Shown here piece after piece: positions 1 through 6,154 of a stretch of 11,313 nucleotides of DNA. Both the position numbers and the translations under genes were made by a program. Numbering within the stretch: the first letter of the stretch is position 1; each line of letters begins with the position of its first letter. This stretch comes from JAICMB01 sp035295125 (lineage in GTDB: Bacteria > Acidobacteriota > Terriglobia > Bryobacterales > Bryobacteraceae). The notes beneath the pieces were generated by a model. The model made no database searches, was not told the DNA's origin, and saw nothing but the letters and a program-made list of their open reading frames with translations. The DNA lies in contig DATGJP010000017.1 of assembly GCA_035295125.1 (NCBI GenBank), positions 1 through 11,313 on the forward strand, written 5' to 3'.

Positions 1-251
1 CTGACCACGCATCCGCCGTAGGAATGGCCGACCAGGATCACGTCCGAAAGCTCCTCCCAGCGGAGCAGATTGCCCACGTCCGCAATGTGCGTATCGAGAT
101 TCACGCTGGGCGAAGAGACGTGACTCCGATCCGCCACTCCCGTATGCGTCGTCGTGAACACTTCGTGCCCTTGAGCCTGCAGCATTCGCCGCACGCGCTT
201 CCAGATCCAACTCCCTCGCCACGCTCCGTGCACCAGAACATAGGTGGACAC
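1..251 (-). CDS. alpha/beta hydrolase, methylesterase/EstC-like (N-terminal part, cut by the window edge)
   Basis: A serine hydrolase of the alpha/beta fold; the substrate is unknown. I read 83 codons from a GTG start at 251. This start follows a strong ribosome binding site (GAGGAGG, about 258-264) at good spacing, and no other start competes. Visible motifs are LVHGAW (about residues 6-11), which forms the oxyanion hole, and VGHSYGG (74-80), the nucleophile elbow with Ser77. The Asp and His of the triad lie beyond the edge. The pattern between them (NLDTHIADV, then LSDVILVGHSYGG) resembles the small plant-methylesterase / bacterial EstC-like group of about 230-270 residues. It is the last visible gene of the minus-strand operon, 36 bp after the E1 beta stop, so co-transcription is likely. 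In some acetoin-dehydrogenase E2 proteins (AcoC) an alpha/beta hydrolase domain is fused to a lipoyl domain. This gene could be a separate counterpart, but that is inference. Confidence 0.85.
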   Translation of the reverse strand, partial: MSTYVLVHGAWRGSWIWKRVRRMLQAQGHEVFTTTHTGVADRSHVSSPSVNLDTHIADVGNLLRWEELSDVILVGHSYGGCVV

Positions 252-287
252 AGCGAACCTCCTCGATCGAAAACGCTTCAGGAAAAC

Positions 288-1274
288 TCAGCGGGCCCGG
301 CCGGCTTGCGCCATTTCGAGGACGGATCTTACAGCGCCTGCAATTTTTTCTTCGTTCGGCAGCACATACTTCTCGAGCGGCTCGCTATAGGGAATGGAAG
401 TATCGAGCGCGGTCACCATCTTGACCGGCGCCTTCAAATAGGAAAAACCCCGCTCGGCGATTTCGCCGGCGACGATCGCGCCGACGGAGGCGTGGCGCGT
501 GGCCTGGTCGACGACGACCAATCTTCCCGTTTTCTTCACCGAAGCCAGAATAGTCTCGACGTCCAACGGTTCGATGGTACGCGGGTCGACGACTTCCGCG
601 CTGATTCCTTCTTTGGCTAGTGCTTCCGCAGCGGCCAGGGACTTTGTCACCATCCAGCCGGTGGACACGATGGTGACATCGCTGCCCGCACGCTTGACGT
701 CCGCCACGCCGAGCGGGATCACGTAGTCGCCGTCCGGCACCGGCCCCTTGTCCAGCATCTGCATGTAGTGATGGAGATAGATCACCGGGTTATCATCGCG
801 AATTGCAGCGGCCATCAATCCTTTCGCGTCCGCCGAGCAGGACGGCATCACGACCTTCAGGCCTGGAACTCCCATCATGGTGTGATAGATGCAGTTGGAG
901 TGCTGCCCCGCCCATCCCGCGGCGAATCCGAAGCCGGCCTTGAACACCACCGGCACCTTCACTTGGCCGCCGGACATGTAACGAAGGCGCGGCGCCTCAT
1001 TCAGCACCTGCCCCATGGCTACCAGCATGAATTCGCTCATCCACAATTCAACGACCGGGCGCAGGCCGGTCATCGCTGCTCCGATAGCGATGCCCAGCTC
1101 CGCAGTCTCCGAGATCGGAGTGATGCGGACGCGGTTCTTCCCGAACGCCCGGACCATCGGGTCGCGGTCGGTCATGCCGAGGTTTTGCCCATAGAAGATG
1201 ACGTCTGAATCGCGCTTCATTTCCTCGGTGATCGCGTTGGCCATGGCTTCGGCGTACATCATTTCTCGCGGCAT
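288..1274 (-). CDS. 2-oxoacid dehydrogenase E1 component, beta subunit (transketolase-like)
   Basis: The beta subunit of a thiamine-diphosphate (ThDP) E1 enzyme (pyruvate / branched-chain / acetoin dehydrogenase type), which decarboxylates or cleaves a 2-oxo substrate in the cytoplasm together with E1 alpha. I choose the ATG at 1274 (328 aa): AAAGGGG lies 5 nt upstream and the family start (MPREMMYAEAM) fits. The ATG at 1289 adds five residues but has no ribosome binding site. ITPISETAELG (51-61) carries the Glu (56) that activates the ThDP ring, followed by GIAIGAAMTGLRPVVE, YMSGGQ (99-104) and QHS (124-126). The C-terminal transketolase domain is recognisable (DVTIVSTG, VVDPRTIEPLD). Unusual are FKAGFG (111-116), where the family mostly has FRGPNG, and YLHHYMQM (166-173), where FLEHKxLY is usual. 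The pocket therefore probably takes a different substrate from the standard pyruvate enzyme. The start lies 18 bp after the E1 alpha stop. Substrate unassigned. Confidence 0.93.
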   Translation of the reverse strand: MPREMMYAEAMANAITEEMKRDSDVIFYGQNLGMTDRDPMVRAFGKNRVRITPISETAELGIAIGAAMTGLRPVVELWMSEFMLVAMGQVLNEAPRLRYMSGGQVKVPVVFKAGFGFAAGWAGQHSNCIYHTMMGVPGLKVVMPSCSADAKGLMAAAIRDDNPVIYLHHYMQMLDKGPVPDGDYVIPLGVADVKRAGSDVTIVSTGWMVTKSLAAAEALAKEGISAEVVDPRTIEPLDVETILASVKKTGRLVVVDQATRHASVGAIVAGEIAERGFSYLKAPVKMVTALDTSIPYSEPLEKYVLPNEEKIAGAVRSVLEMAQAGRAR

Positions 1275-1292
1275 AAGCGCCCCTTTCATGGG

Positions 1293-2330
1293 TCATGCGA
1301 AAACGTACTTAGTGGCTTCCTCGGGTGCCGGGAATGGGCTGGCAAGGGCCGATCGCACCGCTTCTTCCAGTTCGGCGCGAACGGAGTCCTCGATGCGGTT
1401 TGCGTCCTTCTCGGACAAAATTCCCCGGCTCTTCAGTTTCTTGCGAAAGAGCTGGATCGGATCCTTGGCGCGAGCGGCGGCGTATTCCTTCTTCCGGCCA
1501 TAAGTCTCGATGGCCTCGTGCTTCGGAAACTGCGTCGGAACAGGAGGGATCGTGATGGCGTTGCCGTGCGCGCTGAAGCGATAAAATTGGGATTCGATCA
1601 GGCTCGGCCCCTTACCAGCCCGCGCGCGCTTCACGGCTTCCCCAACCGCTTCGTACACCTTGAGCGGATCCGTCCCATCCACCGTGGCGCCGGGGATGCT
1701 GAATGCCGCGGCCTTCCTCGAGAGATTTTCTCCGGCCACGGAATTCGCATCTTCCAGGCTGATGTGGGTATAGGCCTGATACTGATTGTTCTCCAGGATG
1801 TAGACGATTGGCAGTTTCCAGACGGCGGCCATATTCAGCGATTCGAAGAATGCTCCCTGTTTGCTCGCGCCGTCGCCGAAGAAGCAATAAATCACCTGAC
1901 CGGTTTTCTTGACCTGCGCCGTCAGAGCGGCGCCGGTGGCGTGCGCGATGGCCTGCCCGATGATGCCTGAGGTTCCGGGAAAATGGTGCGCTGGGTCGGC
2001 CAGATGCATCGAGCCGCCGAATCCTTGGCACAGACCGTCCTTGCGGCCATAGATCTCCGCCATCATTTTCTCGACGGAGGTTCCCAGAACGATGGGATAG
2101 CCATGGCAGCGGTAGCTGGGCATGGCCAGGTCGTTCTCTTGGCGTGTGGCGAGAGCGCCGACGATCGAAGCTTCCGCTCCGTCGGCGAGGTGAGTGTGGC
2201 CGCGGATTACGCCGGGATGCTCGACGAATGTTCGCTTCACGCGCTCTTCAAACTCGCGGATGCGCAACATCTGCGTGTACATCCAGACCAGCCGTTCTTT
2301 CCCGATTTTTCCCGCCGGCTTTTTCGGCAT
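1293..2330 (-). CDS. 2-oxoacid dehydrogenase E1 component, alpha subunit (ThDP-binding)
   Basis: The alpha subunit of the same E1 enzyme, 345 aa, typical for acetoin- or pyruvate-type E1 alpha (about 320-370). The ThDP/Mg motif begins at GDGASKQG (152-159) and ends at ENN (180-182). YRCHGYPIVLG (73-83) carries the conserved active-site His76, and GFGGSMHL (103-110) is the family loop followed by GTSGIIGQAIAHATGAA. FYRFSAHGN (249-257) corresponds to the TYRxxGHS segment that in eukaryotic E1 precedes the phosphorylation loop; here it is altered. The ATG at 2330 has GGAGGG 4-5 nt upstream. The gene sits between the lipoyl-carrier gene (30 bp gap) and E1 beta, the expected order for a complex whose lipoyl domain accepts the acyl group. 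Substrate candidates are pyruvate, acetoin or a longer 2-oxoacid; the sequence alone does not decide between them. Confidence 0.93.
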   Translation of the reverse strand: MPKKPAGKIGKERLVWMYTQMLRIREFEERVKRTFVEHPGVIRGHTHLADGAEASIVGALATRQENDLAMPSYRCHGYPIVLGTSVEKMMAEIYGRKDGLCQGFGGSMHLADPAHHFPGTSGIIGQAIAHATGAALTAQVKKTGQVIYCFFGDGASKQGAFFESLNMAAVWKLPIVYILENNQYQAYTHISLEDANSVAGENLSRKAAAFSIPGATVDGTDPLKVYEAVGEAVKRARAGKGPSLIESQFYRFSAHGNAITIPPVPTQFPKHEAIETYGRKKEYAAARAKDPIQLFRKKLKSRGILSEKDANRIEDSVRAELEEAVRSALASPFPAPEEATKYVFA

Positions 2331-2360
2331 CGCGCCCTCCGAATTACTTAAGACTGAATG

Positions 2361-2624
2361 TCAGAGCTTCGGCACAGCATCTCCAGGCCGGCCGATGTAA
2401 CAGAGCGGCCCACCTACAGGCACTTCCGAATCTTCCTCGGCAACTACTTCGAGCAGCACGCCCTCAGCCGGCGATTCGAGCTCGTAGTTCACCTTGTCGG
2501 TCTGCAGCTCAACGAGCGGCTCCCGCTTTTGTACTTTCTGACCCTTTCGCTTGAGCCACTTCACCACGATGACCTGCGTGGTCGGAATCCCTCCCGTTTT
2601 CGGAACTGTGACCGTAGTTAGAAT
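2361..2624 (-). CDS. free-standing lipoyl-carrier protein, probable ATT start (87 aa)
   Basis: A single lipoyl domain with nothing else: 87 aa, against 370 or more for a full E2. The lipoyl-lysine hairpin is ELQTDKVNYELESPAEGVL, with Lys44 in TDKV; a biotin domain would show MKM. The domain begins before any ordinary start codon. The first ATG/GTG/TTG in frame is GTG at 2567, which would remove the conserved opening strand VTVPKTGGIPTTQVI. Upstream of that GTG the frame is open back to the TGA of the preceding gene (2667-2669). An ATT at 2622-2624 follows a strong Shine-Dalgarno (GGGAGG, 2631-2636) by 6 nt and gives the start M-L-T-T-V-T-V-P-K, as expected for the fold. ATT is a known rare start (for example infC). 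The protein presumably carries the acyl or aldehyde group made by the adjacent E1 subunits. Identity of the domain is sure; the start is inference. Confidence 0.88.
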   Translation of the reverse strand: MLTTVTVPKTGGIPTTQVIVVKWLKRKGQKVQKREPLVELQTDKVNYELESPAEGVLLEVVAEEDSEVPVGGPLCYIGRPGDAVPKL

Positions 2625-2640
2625 GATGATCCTCCCTTCC
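2622..2640 (-). promoter_or_regulatory. ribosome binding site that selects an ATT start
   Basis: On the minus strand the segment reads GGAAGGGAGG, ATCATC, then ATT. The GGGAGG core complements the 16S anti-Shine-Dalgarno, and 6 nt separate it from the ATT. No ATG, GTG or TTG lies in frame between the TGA of the upstream gene and the GTG at 2567. This is the reason for placing the lipoyl-protein start here. Confidence 0.6.
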
Positions 2641-2666
2641 GGCTCGCTCGTCCCCGGTTCTGCCGC

Positions 2667-3779
2667 TCAGTTCGTCAGCCGCGCTCGCGACAAGCCGTAA
2701 CTTTCGAGCACCTTCAGCAGTTCGCGGTGGCCGAAAGCCTGGCAAGGCGAAGCGTAGCCGGTCTTGCGAGGCGGCGCCTGGATCAGGCTGTGCGCCGCAT
2801 AGGCCTGCATCAATCCGGTCTGGCGATAGCAGCACGTGCCGAACATGATGCACTGCGCGTAGGCCGTGGTGCCCCGCCCGTAGACCACGTCGATCGTGCG
2901 ATGCTCGCGGCTGTTCTCCCGGGGCGGCGTCCCGCCTTGTACGGCGTTGGCCATTTCCGCCAGCTTCTTCTCCTGCTCTTCCTTCGGCAAAGGCCGGATG
3001 TTCTCTTCGAAGTTCTTTTCCGTGGCGAAAACTGCCTGCATGATCTGGCGATTCAGAAGGCCACCCATGGCCTTCACATTGGCGATCTGTGGATGATGCT
3101 TATACCAAACCGGATGTGGAAATCCTCCCCAGGACAGCGCCAGTTGTGTCTCAAGCACCGCGGGGACAGCCACTTCGTGCGCCGTGGCGCGGGGCCACGG
3201 CTTATATCGATTCTGCTCGAGATAATATGCATCGGTCGGGATTACCGCGAAGATGGTCTGCGTCGAGCCAAACGTCGGAATGCCGGCGAACATCGAGAGT
3301 GTCTCCAGGGTGTCAATCCCACCGGTCTCGAGAACCAGGTGGACGGCAATGTCGCTTGCTGCGCACATGTAAGCCATGGCCGGGGCGGCAAGCAATCCTT
3401 GGCGCGCGAACTTCTCTCCCCAATGCTCTTCCACCTGGCGGTGCCAGGTCTGCTCGCCTCCGATGTCCACATAGTGGCAGCCCGCCTTCAATGCGGCTTC
3501 TATGACCCGAGGACCGTGGTAGAGAAACGGTCCCACGGTATTGCAGACCACCCGGCTGCCACCGAAGAGCTTCGTTAGATCGTCAACGGACCCGCTCGTT
3601 TCCGCGATCTCGTAATCCGCTGTCTCAATTCCCGGGACATGATTCATGACCTCTTGAATCCTGGCGCGATTGCGGCCCGCTGCGATAAAAGGAACATTGA
3701 ACTCGCGCAAAAATTCCGCGACGAGGCGCCCGGAAAAACCGTTCGCGCCATACAGAACGACGGGTCTCTTGCTGTCCAT
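2667..3779 (-). CDS. saccharopine-dehydrogenase-like NAD(P)-binding protein (possible enoyl reductase or other oxidoreductase)
   Basis: 370 aa from the ATG at 3779, which has GAGGG about 7 nt upstream. A start at 3860 would add 27 poorly fitting residues and overlap the promoter region. The N-terminal Rossmann motif is VVLYGANGFSGRLVAEFL, with GxxGxxG at 11-17. AAGRNRARI (33-41) is the second-strand region that often selects NADP. CNTVGPFLYHGPRVIEAALKAGCHYVDIGGE (79-109) is typical of the saccharopine dehydrogenase-like / trans-acting enoyl reductase family. There is no lysine-pathway context, so true saccharopine dehydrogenase is unlikely. The C-terminal half is divergent and contains a cysteine cluster (CIMFGTCC, 310-317) and a conserved-looking tail (GYASPCQAFGHRELL). 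It is the first gene of the minus-strand operon, 42 bp before the ATT start of the lipoyl protein, and diverges from the PQQ dehydrogenase. Substrate unknown. Confidence 0.85.
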   Translation of the reverse strand: MDSKRPVVLYGANGFSGRLVAEFLREFNVPFIAAGRNRARIQEVMNHVPGIETADYEIAETSGSVDDLTKLFGGSRVVCNTVGPFLYHGPRVIEAALKAGCHYVDIGGEQTWHRQVEEHWGEKFARQGLLAAPAMAYMCAASDIAVHLVLETGGIDTLETLSMFAGIPTFGSTQTIFAVIPTDAYYLEQNRYKPWPRATAHEVAVPAVLETQLALSWGGFPHPVWYKHHPQIANVKAMGGLLNRQIMQAVFATEKNFEENIRPLPKEEQEKKLAEMANAVQGGTPPRENSREHRTIDVVYGRGTTAYAQCIMFGTCCYRQTGLMQAYAAHSLIQAPPRKTGYASPCQAFGHRELLKVLESYGLSRARLTN

Positions 3780-3802
3780 GGGCGGCCCTCGTTTCGGTTG
3801 AT

Positions 3803-3814
3803 TCAGTATACTGA
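3803..3814. promoter_or_regulatory. operator-like palindrome, copy 1 (TCAGTATACTGA)
   Basis: A perfect 12-bp inverted repeat in the divergent intergenic region. A second copy of its core, with one base changed, lies 87 bp away at 3891-3900. A perfect dyad in a promoter region, repeated next to the opposite gene, suggests the site of a dimeric repressor or activator. The GT-AT-AC core resembles FadR-type GntR sites, but no regulator gene is in view, so the family is a guess. Confidence 0.5.
3805..3810 (-). promoter_or_regulatory. possible -10 element (TATACT) for the minus-strand operon, inside a palindrome
   Basis: On the minus strand TATACT matches the sigma70 -10 consensus at 5 of 6 positions and lies about 25 nt before the start codon at 3779. 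No convincing -35 is seen at 16-18 nt spacing (GTTCCT or TTCCTC), so an activator may be required. The hexamer lies entirely inside the palindrome at 3803-3814, so a protein bound there would block or control this promoter. Confidence 0.4.
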
Positions 3815-3850
3815 TGATTCTTTGGCGAGGAACGATACCGCATTCATCTC

Positions 3851-3880
3851 TTGACAGCAAACGGTGATTTTATCGATAAA
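3851..3880 (+). promoter_or_regulatory. sigma70-like promoter for the PQQ dehydrogenase gene
   Basis: TTGACA at 3851-3856 is a perfect -35. GATAAA at 3875-3880 matches 4 of 6 -10 positions at 18-nt spacing. Transcription would begin near 3887, giving a leader of about 75 nt. The second operator-like palindrome (3891-3900) then falls just after the start site, where repressors commonly bind. Confidence 0.5.
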
Positions 3881-3890
3881 GGCCTCACGC

Positions 3891-3900
3891 CAGTACACTG
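3891..3900. promoter_or_regulatory. operator-like palindrome, copy 2 (CAGTACACTG)
   Basis: Matches the core of the palindrome at 3804-3813 at 9 of 10 positions, and both are followed by A. It lies just downstream of the predicted -10 of the plus-strand promoter. The two centres are 87 bp apart, close to eight helical turns, which would allow binding on the same face or looping. Confidence 0.45.
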
Positions 3901-3913
3901 AAATGCAAGCGCT

Positions 3914-3946
3914 CTCGAGTGCGGGTGAGCGCTCCGCATGCTCGAG
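3914..3946 (+). promoter_or_regulatory. leader hairpin next to the ribosome binding site of the PQQ dehydrogenase gene
   Basis: CTCGAG (3914-3919) and TGCGG (3920-3924) pair with CCGCA (3934-3938) and CTCGAG (3941-3946). This makes an 11-bp stem with a 2-nt bulge and a 9-nt loop. The stem ends right before AAAGGA (3947-3952), the probable ribosome binding site for the ATG at 3962, so folding or a bound factor could affect translation. CTCGAG is self-complementary, so the same bases could instead be a DNA-level inverted repeat. Confidence 0.45.
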
Positions 3947-3961
3947 AAAGGAAAATGCCTC

Positions 3962-6139
3962 ATGAACTCTCCCAAGCCCGGCACGCGAAAGTTGCTCGCG
4001 GGGCTGCTGCTGGCGGCGTGCTCCGCGACCATGGTTTTCACGGCCGCCTGCCGCAAGACTTCGCGACGCGCTGGGCAGCTGTCCAGCGAAGAGAGAACAA
4101 CTGCCGACGTCAATGAGTCCCGAGTCATCGCCGCCGATAAAGAGCCTGGGAACTGGATGACCTACGGGCGAACGTACGACGAGCAGCGCTTCAGCCCGCT
4201 CAAACAAATCACCGACCAGAATGTGTCTCAGCTTGGCCTCGCCTGGCACTTTGATCTCGATACGCACCGTGGGCAGGAGGCCACGCCGCTGGTCATCGAC
4301 GGCGTGATGTATTTCACCTCGGCCTGGAGCAAGGTGTTCGCGCTCAACGCCGCGACCGGCGCGCAATTGTGGTCGTTCGATCCTAAGGTCGACCCGGCGT
4401 GGGCGGTGAACGCCTGTTGTGACGTCGTGAATCGTGGCGTAGCGGGTTGGAACGGCAAGGTCTTCGTCGGAACGCTGGACGGCCGGCTCATTGCCCTCGA
4501 TGCGGCCTCGGGAAACAAACTTTGGGACGTCCAAACTACCGACCCGAGCAAGCGTTACACCATCACGGGCGCGCCGCGCGTAATCAAAGGAAAAGTGATC
4601 ATCGGCAACGGCGGCGCGGAGATGGGCGTCCGCGGCTACGTGTCCGCCTACAGTGCGGAAGACGGGAAGCTGGCCTGGCGCTTCTATACGGTGCCGGGAA
4701 ACCCCTCACAGCCGTTCGAAAATCCAGTCCTCGAAAAAGCCGCGAAAACCTGGAGCGGAGAATGGTGGAAGAACGGCGGCGGCGGCACGGTCTGGGATTC
4801 GATGGCGTACGATCCCGGTCTCGACCTGATGTACATCGGCACCGGCAACGGCGATCCGTGGCCCCGGCAAATCCGCGATCCGCGGAAGCAGGACAATCTC
4901 TTCACGTGCTCGATCGTGGCTCTGAAGCCGGAGACAGGCGAATATGTCTGGCATTACCAGGAGAACCCGGGAGACCAGTGGGACTACGATTCGGACGAGC
5001 AGATCATCCTCGCCGACCTGAAGATCGACGGCGAGATGAAACACGTTTTGATGCACGCCCCGAAGAATGGCTTCTTCTATCTGCTCGAGCGCGCCACGGG
5101 AAAGCTACTTTCTGCAAGACCCTTCGCGCAGGTAACTTGGGCTACGGGTATCGACATTCAAAGCGGACGGCCTGTTGAATCTGCTGCGGCGGAGTATCGA
5201 GGGCGGAAGGGGCCCGCGCTGGTCTCTCCAGGCCCGGGCGGCGCGCACAGCTGGCAGCCGGGATCATTCGATCCTCAGACCGGGCTGGTTTACTTTCCCG
5301 TGATGGACGCCGGATTTCCCTATAAGACCGCTGAGCATTTTCGCCACAACGACTTTGCCTGGAACAATGGCATCGATCCTGTCGCCGCCGGCATGCCTCA
5401 GGATCCCAAGATCAAGCAGATGATACTCGCGGGCATCAAAGGCCAATTGACGGCCTGGGACCCCATCCAGCAAAAAGAAATCTGGCGTGCCGAACGGTCG
5501 GAACCCTGGAACGGAGGCGCGTTGTCCACTGCAGGAAACCTCGTGTTCGAAGGCACGGAATCGGGAACCTTCGAGGCCTTTCGCGCGACCACGGGGGAAA
5601 AACTGTGGTCTGCCTCGACCCAGAGCGGCGTGACGGCGGCACCTATCGCTTATTCCGTGAACGGCGAGGAATATGTCGCTGTCCTAGTGGGATGGGGTGG
5701 CGTGCTCCCGCTCGCGGCCGGTGAAGTCGGCTTGCAAACCCCGCGCCTGCCAAATACGTCGCGAATGCTGGCGTTCAAGATCGGCGGGACCGCGAGCCTT
5801 CCTCCGGCGCCGGAACCTGCACTGCCAGCGTTGGCGTCCCCTCAGAAAACTGCGGATGCGGCAGCCGTCAAAAAAGGCGAGGCGCTCTATCAGCGCTATT
5901 GCAGCCCGTGCCACGGGGACGTCGCGGTGAGCGGCGGTGTGCTCCCCGACCTGCGGTACTCGAAAATGCTGGCCAGGGATCAGTGGATGAGCATTGTGAT
6001 CGGCGGAGCCCTGCGCCCCGCTGGAATGATCTCGTTCGCAAAGGAATTGACGCCGGAGGACGCGCTGGCCATTCGCGACTATATGGTTTTTCGCGCGAAT
6101 CAAAGCTTCGCTGAAACTGGCACCGCAGTTCCGAGATAA
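3962..6139 (+). CDS. PQQ-dependent alcohol dehydrogenase with C-terminal cytochrome c domain (quinohaemoprotein)
   Basis: An exported dehydrogenase that oxidises an alcohol with pyrroloquinoline quinone and passes electrons to its own haem c. It has 725 aa from the ATG at 3962 (AAAGGA about 9 nt upstream); an ATG at 3938 lies inside the leader hairpin. A signal segment (residues 9-29) is followed by possible lipobox cysteines (LAAC, Cys20; TAAC, Cys30). The eight-blade propeller carries the vicinal disulfide CysCys 152-153, metal ligands Glu220 and Asn296 (GTGNG), Trp278 under the cofactor, and Lys368 (APKNG), the usual quinohaemoprotein replacement for Arg. The catalytic loop is GDQWDYDSDEQ, with Asp341 as probable base and Asp343 two residues on. 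The extra Asp marks lanthanide-using XoxF and PedH enzymes, whereas type II quinohaemoproteins usually have Thr or Ser. The haem domain shows CSPCH (647-651) and likely axial Met689. It diverges from the E1/lipoyl operon and ends 15 bp from the convergent ligase gene. Confidence 0.95.
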   Translation: MNSPKPGTRKLLAGLLLAACSATMVFTAACRKTSRRAGQLSSEERTTADVNESRVIAADKEPGNWMTYGRTYDEQRFSPLKQITDQNVSQLGLAWHFDLDTHRGQEATPLVIDGVMYFTSAWSKVFALNAATGAQLWSFDPKVDPAWAVNACCDVVNRGVAGWNGKVFVGTLDGRLIALDAASGNKLWDVQTTDPSKRYTITGAPRVIKGKVIIGNGGAEMGVRGYVSAYSAEDGKLAWRFYTVPGNPSQPFENPVLEKAAKTWSGEWWKNGGGGTVWDSMAYDPGLDLMYIGTGNGDPWPRQIRDPRKQDNLFTCSIVALKPETGEYVWHYQENPGDQWDYDSDEQIILADLKIDGEMKHVLMHAPKNGFFYLLERATGKLLSARPFAQVTWATGIDIQSGRPVESAAAEYRGRKGPALVSPGPGGAHSWQPGSFDPQTGLVYFPVMDAGFPYKTAEHFRHNDFAWNNGIDPVAAGMPQDPKIKQMILAGIKGQLTAWDPIQQKEIWRAERSEPWNGGALSTAGNLVFEGTESGTFEAFRATTGEKLWSASTQSGVTAAPIAYSVNGEEYVAVLVGWGGVLPLAAGEVGLQTPRLPNTSRMLAFKIGGTASLPPAPEPALPALASPQKTADAAAVKKGEALYQRYCSPCHGDVAVSGGVLPDLRYSKMLARDQWMSIVIGGALRPAGMISFAKELTPEDALAIRDYMVFRANQSFAETGTAVPR

Positions 6140-6154
6140 CGAGTTGCCTGACAC

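Noticed and set aside
2727..3578. Long plus-strand open frame (283 codons) opposite the saccharopine-like gene
   Set aside because: It is antisense to a gene with clear family motifs, its translation is rich in Arg, His and Leu with no recognisable domain, and it has the look of a mirror frame in GC-rich DNA.
2361..3779. Fusion of the saccharopine-like protein and the lipoyl domain by read-through of the TGA at 2667-2669 (both are in the same frame)
   Set aside because: A strong ribosome binding site sits between them, nothing around the TGA suggests recoding, and the linker would be only 14 codons. Separate translation is simpler.
3938..3961. Upstream ATG at 3938 as start of the PQQ dehydrogenase
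   Set aside because: It lies within the hairpin without a ribosome binding site, whereas the ATG at 3962 has AAAGGA at suitable spacing and gives a normal signal peptide.
6140..6154. Transcription terminator between the convergent PQQ dehydrogenase and ligase genes
   Set aside because: Only 15 bp separate the stops. The nearby CACTCAGTG gives just a 4-bp stem with no T run, so no intrinsic terminator can be supported.
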